A DNA stretch of 64,000 nucleotides from Polytrichum commune (lineage: Eukaryota > Streptophyta > Polytrichopsida > Polytrichales > Polytrichaceae): the NCBI GenBank assembly GCA_950295325.1, contig OX485809.1, forward strand, positions 26,056,144 through 26,120,143, given 5' to 3'. The notes beneath the pieces are model-generated. The model searched no databases and was not told the DNA's origin. It saw only the letters and a program-made list of their open reading frames with translations. Shown here piece by piece: positions 20,161 to 31,329 of the stretch. Each line of letters starts with the position of its first letter. The first letter of the stretch is position 1. The translations under genes were made by a program, and so were the position numbers.

Positions 20161-21273
20161 TTTGGGTCGGTCGACCCAAACCCAGCCTTACAGTGTGGGT
20201 GCTCTCTGTATTGAGCCAGAACCCATCCTGCCTCAAGGTTTGGGTCGATCGACCCAAACCCAGCCCTACAGTGTAGGTGCTCACTGTTGTGAGCCTGAAC
20301 CCATCCTGCCTCATGGTTTGGGTCGATCGACCCAAACCCAGCCCTACAGTGTGGGTGCTCACTGTTGTGAGCCTGAACCCATCCTGCCTCATGGTTTGGG
20401 TCGGTCGACCCAAACCCAGCCTTACAGTGTGGGTGCTCTCTGTTGTGAGCCTGAACCCATCCTGCCTCATGGTTTGGGTCGATCGACCCAAACCCAGCCC
20501 TACAGTGTGGGTGCTCTCTGTTGTGAGCCTGAACCCATCCTGCCTCATGGTTTGGGTCGATCGACCCAAACCCAGCCCTACAGTGTGGGTGCTCTCTGTT
20601 GTGAGCCTGAACCCATCCTGCCTCATGGTTTGGGTCGATCGACCCAAACCCAGCCCTACAGTGTGGGTGCTCACTGTTGTGAGCCTGAACTCATCCTGCC
20701 TCATGGTTTGGGTCGATCGACCCAAACCCAGCCCTACAGTGTGGGTGCTCACTGTTGTGAGCCTGAACCCATCCTGCCTCATGGTTTGGGTCGGTCGACC
20801 CAAACCCAGCCTTACAGTGTGGGTGCTCTTTGTTGTGAGCCTGAACCCATCCTGCCTCAAGGTTTGGGTCGATCGACCCAAACCCAGCCCTACAGTGTGG
20901 GTGCTCATTGTTGTGAGCCTGAACCCATCCTGCCTCATGGTTTGGGTCGATCGACCCAAACCTAGCCCTACACTGTGGGTGCTCACTGTTGTGAGCCTGA
21001 ACCCATCCTGCAAAAAGGTTTGGGTCGCTCGACCCAAACCCAGCCCTCTAAGTGTGGGTGCTCCCTGTCGTGACCCAAAACCCATTCTGCCAAAAGGTTT
21101 GGGTCGCTCGACCCAAACCCAGCCCCTAAGTGTGGATGCTGTCTGTAGTGAGCCTAAACCCATCCTGCCAGAAGGTTTGGGTCGCTCGACCCAAATCCAG
21201 CGCCTAAGTGTGGGTGCTCTCTGTATTGAGCCTGAACCCATCCTCCCAAAAGGTTTGGGTCGCTCGACCCAAA
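20161..21273. repeat. Fifteen-unit, 78-bp tandem array of the 20-bp palindrome
   Basis: Palindromes start at 20161, 20239, 20317, 20395, 20473, 20551, 20629, 20707, 20785, 20863, 20941, 21019, 21098, 21176 and 21254. Centres in the first eleven are AT or GT; in the last four they are all CT, and spacer sequence changes with them (CTCATGG/CTCAAGG spacer versus CAAAAGG-type). Each unit is palindrome plus about 58 bp (CCAGCCCTACAGTGTGGGTG...). Because 78 is a multiple of three and the unit lacks stops in several frames, long repetitive open frames arise on both strands; these are not taken as genes. The array ends about 200 bp before the DUF7869-like coding region. Confidence 0.95.
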
Positions 21274-21487
21274 CCCAGCCTCTAAGTGTGGTTGGGATCT
21301 GGGTGCCGGTGTGGCCACTGGCCTTCCGAAACCTTTACAAGCCCAATGGCATAGCAGTCATATGAACTTGTATGAGCACTGAGTATTTGCAATTTTGTTT
21401 ATATATGATGGTTTTTTTGTTCTTCGATTTGAACCTACAATTTTTGTGATTTTAAGACAATGTTCAATGTTCATGTGTGTAGGCAGA

Positions 21488-24400
21488 ATGGATGGGTTTA
21501 GTGAAATAGGGGATTGGTCATCTGATGACATGGCCACTTGGCCATCTGCATCTGATGATGACCTAGACATTGTCGGGGAGGCTACTATGGCTGACAGTGC
21601 GGATGAAGATCATTTGGATTTACCTTCGTCTTCCGTACCGCAGTGTCCCATTGTTGAATGTACGGGACTTTCAAGGGCTTCGTGGGTGAATTTGGAGGTG
21701 ATACTTCTTAACGATAGTGGAGTTGTTGTGGCGGAGGGGATTTGCCGTAACACCCATCCGCAAGATTGCATTGATGAAAACCCGCTTGGCACTGAGGACG
21801 TTGGGGTTGTCATATTGGAGTCGGTCGTTCATTCCGAGGTGGATCCCACTCATAGGTTCTCCCTCCGCAGGTGGCCATTGAGGAATGTCACAATTGATGG
21901 AGTTAGCTTGCGTGAACATGAGCAACGACACATGCAAATCGAAAAGGAGGTGCAATCAAACATGCGGCCGCGCAAGGGTCAAAGAAAGTACGATACATTG
22001 GCACGTCCTGCTCCGTCTGCAACTGATTGTAAACGTCAAAGGTTGCTCGGGGAGGAGTCCATTAGAGAAGTTGCCACAAAGGATTGTTGTGTGCATCGTT
22101 GTTGCCAATTGTTTCCAAGGGATAAATTGAAGGTCATCTGCGAAGAAATGTGGCTTGGAGATTTCCGTCTAAGATCCACAAGAAAACTTGATGTCCATAG
22201 GGCGATACATGTGAATGGGACGGGTCGCAAGGTCATCACCATTGAAAGCATAGACGTGTGTTGTAAGGCATGGTACACCATTCACGGTGTGTCGAAATCG
22301 GACTTTTATAGACAAGCTGCTTATGCCAAGGAAGGCCGCCGGTCCCGTCACCATGGTAACGTGGGTTTAAAGAAGCCTAGGGAAGCAACAAGGCAAGCAA
22401 CGGCCACTCTAGCAACCATCATTGTCCCTCTTGCCGATGCAATGCCGCACAAAACACGCACACTCACAACCGGTGAAAAGGTTGTGGAGAAAGTTCTTCC
22501 CACAGGCACAAAATGGAAAGACATATTGTTGGACGTTAATGCAGTTGGCGAGAAGATTGGGTTGGAGCCAATTTCATTGTCAAAATTGAGTGCAATCAAG
22601 AAACAAAACTTTAGCGAATACATTACAAAAAGACGAGGGGACAAATTTGCCAGGTGCTCTAATTGCGAGAAGTTGAAGCGCCTCCGGGATGCACACACGA
22701 TGGGCACCGAGTCATATGCAGCGCATCAATTGAACTATTTCAAGCACGTAAACATGCAAGAGGCACACCGTAATGATTACTACACAAATAGAGCTTTGTC
22801 CATCTCCAGGCCCTTGGAGGTTCTTACGGTCATCCATGACAAAATGGACCATGCCAAAACAGCCTCCCCATGTTTTGCAAATCGAATCAAGGCCACGGAT
22901 GGGTTTTTCAAGTTGCCTGTATCGGTTACAGGTGAACTTCGAAACAATGTCATGACATACCCTAAATGTTGTTGTATTTTATTCCGTGATGTACTGGAGA
23001 ACATGGATTCCTTCATAATGGTTTATTCATACATAGATGCTAATCACGTTGGGTTGGCATTGCAGGAATGATTGCACATGGACACGGTGATGTCAAATTT
23101 GCTCATTATGCTCTTGATTTGTATCCAGCGGATTCAAACCACACGATAGGATCATTTGCAAGGCTTTTACGTGATTTAGAGAAACCACCAGCCTATTCTT
23201 CAGGATTGTTATTTGAGAACACGGGTTCAACACCTTTATATGAAGCGGTGTTGGATGGAAAAGATGTATGCTTGCATTCGTTGCCCGAGCCACCCAATGA
23301 ACCCGTGATTGCCAAGAAGTTGCCTCCAACTTTGCGTGTCCAATTGGACAATTGTGCCAAGGACAATAAAAGCAGATATGTATTTGCATATTGGTCGTTG
23401 TTGGTTGCGAAAGGCATTTTCAAGGAGGTTTTTGTGTCCTTCCTATTGGTAGGCCACACGCACGATGATATTGATGCATCTTTTGGGCGGTGGAGCATGA
23501 AGTTGCGGGAGGAGGATTTCCCTACAATTCCATTATTGATGAAGTCGTACATGGATTTGGAGAACGTTCCCGTCATCCCCCATATGATTGAGGAGGTGCC
23601 AGACTTCAAGGCATTTATAGAACCTTATATTCGAAGTGGAGCTCACCGATTGATCGGGCATACGAAGGCACAACAATTCCGCTTCTATATGCGTGACGAT
23701 GGTGTCCCGGCCATGCAATACAAGTTGTTGTGCACGTCACAAGACTGGAGCCCGCCGGAGGGTCTTCTTGTGTGGCGCGTGGATGCGGATGGAAAGACCA
23801 TGTTACCGGATGGGGAGCCTAGGCCTTGTAAGCCAATAGCCATGAAGAATTTGGAGGATATTTTGAAAGGTATATCAGGCTTCATACAATATTGGGAGAG
23901 TTTGAAAATAGCGGATGTTGGCGGATCATGTTGGCATCGTTATGGGAGTTGGATACATTATTGGACACGTGTTCGTGCCGCCTTGGCAGACCTCCACCAA
24001 GATAGCCCTCATACTTTGAGGCATGGATTTTGGCCACAAACACGAGTCGATGTACAAGCTTCAGAGCCTAGTCTTTTGGGAAATGGAGAGGTTCGAGAGG
24101 AGTTTGATGTGGACGACCATTACGTGGGGCCTGCTAGTAGTCGTCCCCCACCATCTTTCCGCATTGCAGTGGATTGTCATGAAGGTTATATGCTCATTTT
24201 GCGTCCTGGAGACGAGACATATGCGAAGCCAGTGTGGGTGGCAAGAGCTTTGTCCAATCCCAATTTTGTAACTTCCAGCCCTCATTTTCGACAAATACAA
24301 GTGGAGTACTATCGACCGACAGTAAGGAATGAAGATGTGATTCGGCATTATACAGGCTGGGATACAAACCCTAACTTTCGGTGGAAGGTGGATTCTGAGC

Positions 24401-24552
24401 ACGGTCCATCTTGGGTAGATACAGATTCCATATTCATAGCATGGAAACCACGGAAACACCATAGTGGATCAGTGTCCATCCCTCAAAAGTACATAACTTT
24501 TGCAAAAGACAACCTTGCTCGGATTGCAGAAGAAGCAACCCACGTTGAATGA
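21488..24552 (+). CDS. DUF7869-like, transposase-like protein (two exons)
   Basis: Exon 1 21488-22931 and exon 2 23066-24552 join in phase 1 across a 134-bp intron (GTTACAG^GTGAAC, TTGCAG^GAATG), restoring an uninterrupted 976-aa frame. Without splicing the first frame ends at 23071. The start at 21488 (MDGFSEIGDW) was chosen because an acidic N-terminus begins there; an upstream exon is possible since TGTGTGTAG lies just before. Features: Cys-x2-Cys in RCSNCEKLKRLRDAH, then LDNCAKDNKSRY and FLLVGHTHDDIDASFGRWS. I recall the latter pattern from DUF7869 proteins, which are repeated in algae, oomycetes, cnidarians and early plants and resemble RNase H-fold transposases. A DDE role is inference. 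The intact frame suggests a recent or expressed copy. No terminal inverted repeats were found around it. Confidence 0.7.
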
Positions 24553-25291
24553 GAAGTTGGTAGGATTGTGTTAGCATGATTATAGTTTAATACGTAATTA
24601 TAGCAATATAAATTACACATATGTGTGCTCTTCAAAATTGGGGCAGAGTTTGGGTAGAACTTACGAATACTATATTGTTTGGAGTTGGATGAATATCCAT
24701 TTACTATATTTCAAGCTGCAATTGAAGTTCATCTTATTATTATGCTTGGGACTATATTCTCGAATGAAGAAACATGCATTTATTACATGCACTTTGTATG
24801 TTGCAATGTCTATATTCTATTGAACATGCTAATAATAGAAATCATTTTATATATATTTTTGGGTGAAACTTGTTTGAAGTGCTCTACCCAATGTGTTTTT
24901 GTTGATGAAGTTGGTGTCGAGTGCTCTACCATATGTGCTTATGTCCGCACATCATAGATTTGGGATATTAGAACATATAATATAATTGAGATTGTTGACA
25001 ATATAGTTTCGGGCCTCTTCAAGTTCTTTGATCCATATATTAATTTGAGACTAGAGAAAGTCTCAATTTAACGAATATAGTGTTAAGGGGCAGAAGTTTT
25101 GACCCCGTTGGGAAGGTCCCTTTCAAGTTGCAGAGAAGTATGATAATGGGTTGTATAAATTGTCTACTATGGAGGGAGAATTGACAGACCGTCACGTGAA
25201 TGGGACCAAACTGAAGATCTATTCTATCCGTGTGTGACATTTGGATGCCGAATAGGTTGTTTTCAATGATCAATATCAGTCCTTGAGGTGA
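24553..25291. other. Intergenic, no gene seen
   Basis: AT-rich 3' flank of the DUF7869-like gene with only short frames. A GTGCTCTACC motif occurs twice near 24880-24930 (about 45 bp apart). Confidence 0.5.
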
Positions 25292-25760
25292 TGTCATGCA
25301 TGAAAATTGAACAGGTTGTAGATTACTAGTAGATCGACTAAGTCCCAAGAAGCCATGGCGAAATGCCCATGATCAAGCAATGGTTCATTGGTGGTTAGGT
25401 TAGTGATGGTGTGAATGAGTAGTCTTCTTGAAATGCTCCTTGCTCTTCGACCCCATGCACGTGAGCTGGTTCTTGGAGGCGAGATGAATAAAGGGGGAGA
25501 GAGCGAGTTCATTGGAAAGGTGAGAGTTTGGTGAGAGACGCAAACATAAATGTAGTGTGGACTACGTTTAGCGTAATAAAGTTAGTGAAGAGATTATGAT
25601 TATGGTATTTTTGTTCAATATTGGCCCAAGTATGTAAATGATTTCTATGGAAAGGTCAAGAGTTGAGGATGACAGTAAAGGATGTTTGAATTTATATATA
25701 ATCCTTAGTGTTATTGCGCTTAGTGGATAAATAATACCGGCAAAATCTTCCGGTATTTCA
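25292..25760 (+). mobile_element. LTR-like repeat, copy 2 (possibly a solo LTR)
   Basis: A 469-bp block from TGTCATGCATG to GGTATTTCA matches 5293-5778 along its whole length. No retroelement coding sequence adjoins it, so it may be a solo LTR. No convincing 5-bp target duplication is seen (flanks GGTGA and GAACC). Confidence 0.6.
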
Positions 25761-25851
25761 GAACCCGTCACCTTTGGATTTAGGAGGCACCACCCACTAT
25801 AGTTTTCTTCCCAATGATTGTCTTGTCTAAACCTTCACCCTTCTAACCTAA

Positions 25852-26277
25852 GGGCATGCCCAGGAGAGATAGTAAGCAACCCGCCAAAAATAATGTATTA
25901 TATGGTGTTTAGGGTGTTTGGGGAGCCCTCCATCTTGGGCGGGGCAGCTCATCTTGAGTAAGAGCCCACCAAAGCCTAGGCATACCCCCGGTATAATTAG
26001 GAAGCAATCAATAAGACAACGACACCTATTATCTGACATGGGATAAAGTAGGATATCGGAGTATCTGATATTAAAGTAATCTCTTGGCGGGCCGGAGGAG
26101 GGTCGCCATATGAACCATTTATGGCGTTGGAAGGCCTTTACTATACCCGGGCCGGTTCTAAATTATGCCGGACCGGACATTGGTGGGGCTCAATTTATGC
26201 CGGTACCGCCACTAAGAACCCGGGATGCCCCATTTTTGGCGTTGGCATGCCCCATGGCGAGGCTGCTGGGGACGCCC
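25852..26277. mobile_element. PIF/Harbinger-like MITE flanked by TAA
   Basis: A 426-bp element starting GGGCATGCCCAGGAG and ending CTGCTGGGGACGCCC. The ends are imperfect inverted repeats and both flanks are TAA (25849-25851, 26278-26280), the duplication expected for PIF/Harbinger. It is GC-rich with repeated CGCC/GGCG motifs. No coding capacity. Confidence 0.7.
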
Positions 26278-26280
26278 TAA

Positions 26281-27837
26281 GGGGGTGACTTAGAAAAAAT
26301 TAGATGGAATAGTGTAACCAAAGATACGACATAGTTTATTATTTGTACCTAATATGAATTTTTTTTAAAGGTAGTATATGATGGATAAAATATGCCATAT
26401 TAAACTAATATAAGGTCCTATACAACATATTCAATTAAGTTCTTAAGATATAATATATCGTGTGGGATAAACTATCTTCATGTTGGTAATGGAGCATTTG
26501 AGTGTTGTTTGTACCATTGACTGTGTAATGGCAACAACTCTGAAACCTAAGTTTATTAGAGTGTAGAATTTATGGTCGTCAATACAAAAGCTTGTGTCAC
26601 CAAGAACTCAATGTTTCTTGGTGCCATTTCTTGATAACTTAGTTTTGGCACTCAAACTATTAGAAAAATCTTTGGCTTTGATCTTTGGATTTCATTTTTC
26701 TAAAATACTTCAATTCGTTATAATAGATTGAGGGGCTGAAAAAATATCCCCCTTCGTAATTTGTAAGTGATTATATGAACCCTTAAAACACCATGAATTA
26801 GATAATTAGATAATTGAATGATCCATTTATTTAGTATGGGCCATCAAAAATATCCCCTACAGTAATACCCGTCGGCCGCACGTGACATACAACCCTCCCC
26901 AAGGAGTCAACCCCCCCCCCCCCCCCCTCAATCCCATCTAACTCTTGGATGGTGAAAAGAATAGGGGTAAGAGGTCCCCCTAGATCTAAAGAAACCTCCC
27001 ACCTCTCTCTGATTCTTGTGTGGAGAAATAAAGAGGTGTGGGAAGTTTCTCTGAATCAAGAAAAACCTCCCTAATCGTTGTGAATAGTGAGAAACCTCCC
27101 TAAAGGAGGTGTTGGTTGCACAGGTATAGGTTTCTTTGATGTGTAAATGAAATATTCATGCAAACATGCTTCATTCAATCAAGCAAAGCAAACTGCTATC
27201 GTTAACAAATGTACATCGGAATGGGAAATACGACTAACCTAAATCCAATATCATAGATTCCTACACACTAAAGTATGGTGATAAAAAGACAAATTCACTT
27301 GCACAGGACGAAGGTTAGCAAGATCTATGTTGTAAGTGCATGGCCAACACAAGTAACATACATGGCCTTATTGTGATACTTTCAACTCCACAAATAACTC
27401 CAAATTCAAACCAAGAATATTCTAATGCAGTTAGCAGCCGTTAATCACACAGATTGCCATGCACTTGAATTAGACTTGATGCAAAACATATGCACGTTCT
27501 CTTTCTCTTCAAGTGACGATCTCTTTCTCTTCAAGTGATCACATACAAGAACCTCCTAATTGCGTCAGGAAAATTCTATACTTCAGGAAAATCACCGATC
27601 CATTTAGATGTTTTTATAGAATCTCCCTCAATCTCATAAAGAGACCGAAAGATGTCAAACTGTGAATGGTTGGTCTTGGAAACACTAGGATCTCGCCTAA
27701 TTATGCTCAAAAATCTCCCTGGACACTGTCTCAAAGGTCTTCCACATCAACGCCTCTCGAATTCCATACTTTGCCAACTTGTGATCAATCATAACATCCC
27801 AAAGCACCACGACAGAAAGCTAAATGTTGCACTAGTG
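26281..27837. other. Intergenic with decayed repeat sequence
   Basis: AT-rich, with a run of about 20 C near 26911. From about 27460 to 27800 there is a diverged single copy of the 341-bp satellite unit (CCGAAAGATGTCAAAC...GGTTGG-x-TTGGAAACACTAGGATCTC). No gene seen. Confidence 0.45.
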
Positions 27838-28207
27838 CAGTACACTACGTATTTAGTGTCGTATGGTATTTTATGGTAAACTTTCGGATGACACTTCTTA
27901 TGAATAAGTAAACAAATATTGTCATGAATGATGGATGAGTTTTCCATTGGCCAAAACCCTACCTTCTCTTGTTACTAACTTGTAATGAAATATTGTCATG
28001 GATGATTGAATTTTGGATGAAAGATCACTTGGTAAGTGATAGTAATTGCAACACAGTAAATCTATAATCCCCCAATTTTTTTATCAAGGAATGACGAATA
28101 ATTTTGGGTTAACATTCAGTGTTGGTGACACTGTACTGCGATTTACAATTAGTACTGCGCAAGACAATTAGAATTGGTGACACGAAATATCATATTTAGT
28201 GTAGTGC
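27838..28207. mobile_element. MITE of the TACACTAAATATGA family
   Basis: The left end is TACACTACGTATTTAGTGTC and the right end CATATTTAGTGTA with subterminal ACACGAAATATCAT. The interior shares GTCATGGATGATTGAATTTTG and other blocks with 41647-42047, 61060-61350 and 62211-62530. Non-coding. Confidence 0.65.
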
Positions 28208-31200
28208 TCCAACATTATTCATTAGGGTGTCAGATCATACTCATAAGAGACTACGTAGTAGCCTTGCCAAGCTCTAGAAATCACAAGTTGTGTAAGTAGA
28301 GTTATCCAACCTTTGAAAATTTTCTCCCAAACAAGAGAAATCGGACCTAAAATGAGTGCCTGGAGCAAGATTTCTGGGAAGAAGCTTGATATTCTTACAA
28401 TGACTTGGCTTAGCATTGAATAACACTAGTACGACCTATTTTCAAGAACAAAAAGAATCCAAGACACATTGCACCTGCAGACATAGACTTGGCTTGAACA
28501 TTCTTGGCAGAAAAGAATACAGAATAGAGAGCTTCTACTTACAATTCTTACATTCTTAAATTCTTACAACCGATCTCTTCTTGTGGGCTCCTCAACGACA
28601 AGGATACAAATTATTGACTATAGAATTGAGTTCGAAATACTCCTCGAGAACACGAGAGGAGTCCAGGAAAATCTTTCAGTCACCAAAATAGTTCACAAAT
28701 CAGAGATTTAAGCTTCAATGGCCTTTGATCAAAGTGTTCTGATAGAATCAAAAAGGTTTGACCCTTTACCTCATAAGGCTTACTAAAAACACTTACGTCG
28801 TGAGCAGGGTATCTGCAAAAGACATATCTATCAACGTTGACTCAAAAATCGCCACAAATTACTCCAGGCTCCCGGGGGAATATGCATACATATCGATATT
28901 GCACCTGGTTCAATTCAAGCTAGTCATTCTTGGCGACAAAAAATGGCCACAAGAACAGAAAGCCTCTCCATTAATTATTTAATCCTTAAAACTGCTCTCT
29001 ACTTATGGCCTTCTAAACATATAATAATACAGGTTACTCACTCCTCAAGAACATGAAAGGATCAGTCCACTCACAAGAACAATTTACTCCTCAGGTTTCC
29101 AAGGACCAAGGTCCAGGACTTTCCCTGGCCAAATTCCTCAATAGATGCAAAGTCTCAAAAAAAAATCTACACAAGTTACATTCACATTGACTCAGATATC
29201 GTCACAAATTCCAGACTTCTTGGGTTCTATAGGGCACAAAAAATAAAGAAGAACAAGGAGCCTCTCAGTGTGCGAGAAGATTTTTGGGCATAATCGGTTG
29301 AGATTCCTAATGTTTCCAAGTCAAACCAGTTACATGTTTGACATCTTTCAGGTTTTTTTATATAAAAAAAAAGTGAAATATATTCTCTAAATTCCTCTAC
29401 AATGTTCAGTAATTTTCTTGAAGTCTTGAACTATAACCAGTTATTTCTCAATCTCAACTGGTTCATCTATAACTAGAGGTCGGTCCTCCCAGTTCATTTG
29501 GAGCCTCTCCTTAAGAGCATGAGAAGGATCAATCCATGAAAGGCTCCACTCACCACAACAATTTGCTCCTCAAGTTTCCAAGATTCAAGGCTGGTCCAAA
29601 GATAATTTCCAATTAAAGTAGAGTCTGACCCTACTACAAGTTCGTGGACCTTACAAGGATAACTGACAAAGTACTTAACTCATGCCAGGAGCAGGAATAT
29701 ATCTTGTGCAAGATGCATCGACACACTTCAGAAAATGTCACAAATTCCAGAGTGAGAAAAGAGAGCCTCTCCAATGATCGTTAATCCCAACAGCCGTTCT
29801 CGTCTGATGGTATTCTCATTAACAACAATGATACAGATTATTTCCTGCATAGTATTATATGTTGGAAGCAATTCACTTCTGAAGAACACGAGAAGGATGA
29901 GTCCACAAAAAGCTTCACTTATCAGAAGGAACAAGTTTTGAATTAATATGAAAACCAAAATCAAAATTAAAAGATAAAATCAATATTAAAATCAAAATTA
30001 AAATCGGAATCGGAACCCAAAACCTAGGAGGAGGAGAAGGCCCGGGGGTGACTCATCAAACAATATCAAACAATCTGCGGTCAAAGCTATTATGTGCTTT
30101 ATTCATCGGACTAAAATACTTGAAATATCTTGGAGGCAAGTTATTCTCTAAAATACATGGAATTTCCATTTTCAATAATGAATTGTTCTGCATAATATGG
30201 TCGTTTCTATTTTCTTAGATCTAATATATGCTTCATAATAAAGAATGTACTGTGCACTTTGTAGTATGGATGGATGGAAAATGGATATTATGTGAATACA
30301 TGTTAATATGCATGAGTTGCTCCGTAGTGATTCTCTGTTGTTTGGGTGAAGTTATCTTTGTCACTTGTGATGATTGGTCGTTTGAGTAGTATTATATCTA
30401 TCATGATGATTGGTGCAACTGGTGATCGTAGATGAATTTATCCCTAACTGAAAAGTTATTTATATTGTACTAAAGAATGGTATAAAGTATATATGTCCTC
30501 CCTCAATTCTAAGTAAGGGTATAGTATAATAAAACATCACTAATTAGAATACTAGGTACAATGCAATTGTCTATTTATATCACCTACACATCAAAATACC
30601 CCCTAAAAAAAGTTGCCCTTGTTCACATCCACTCAGTAAATAAGCAGTTCTTGCTCCCCCATCATCCACTTCCACTTAGTAAATCAGCAATTATTTGGAA
30701 TTTCATTCTTGAAGTGAAACCATCAATAAAGTATGTAATCAACTTGCAAGTTAAGAATATGAAAAACCTCATTAGCAATGAGGTGATAATTCTGTGATAT
30801 ATTATTTTAAAGTAAATTTCTCCAAGTATTCATACGCTCTCAAAATAATTAAGAAAAATTGAATATAAGTAAACCTAATGAAAGCCTAAGCATTTCAATG
30901 AGATTAGTTGAAGGTCACAATTAGATAAACATTCAATATGAACAAGTTAGCATTGATTTGGTTTGTTAAGTGCTTGATGGGTGTCAAAAGATGAGGTAGT
31001 TTTATATATCTAAATCATTATTTCAGTCTACACCATCGTAGTCATCAAAATCATAATGCTAATACTAACCTACCAATTTCATGAATTGCCACTAGAAGGT
31101 CTTGGAATTGTTCTTAAAATCCGATGAATAACCATCATAGCATGGACATTTATTAGTGTTATTGTTTTTGAAACCATTCGACTATAGATATCATGCCATA

Positions 31201-31329
31201 CCCTTGATACCTTGATCATACCAGTAATTTCACTTTGTTTGAAACAAAGATACTCATATGAGTTGCAAAATTTTGAGCCAAATAGTTGTAAGATACATCT
31301 TCATGATACACTATAATTATCAGGCAATA
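28208..31329. other. Decayed repeat field, no gene
   Basis: 28400-29950 contains several diverged copies of a unit of some 400 bp (AAGAACATGARAGGATCARTCC, ACAATTTRCTCCTCARGTTTCCAAG near 29045-29100, 29515-29590 and 29880-29930). At 29280-29345 there is an inverted piece related to the 341-bp satellite. 29950-31330 is AT-rich without visible genes. Confidence 0.45.

Noticed and set aside
16098-21273. CRISPR array
   Set aside because: Repeats are regular, but spacers are themselves repeated rather than unique, and the setting is a spliced eukaryotic genome.
20105-21365. Long open frames on both strands (up to 378 codons) over the 78-bp array
   Set aside because: They result from a 78-bp period (multiple of 3) with stop-free palindromes; mirrored frames on both strands show no protein-specific signal.
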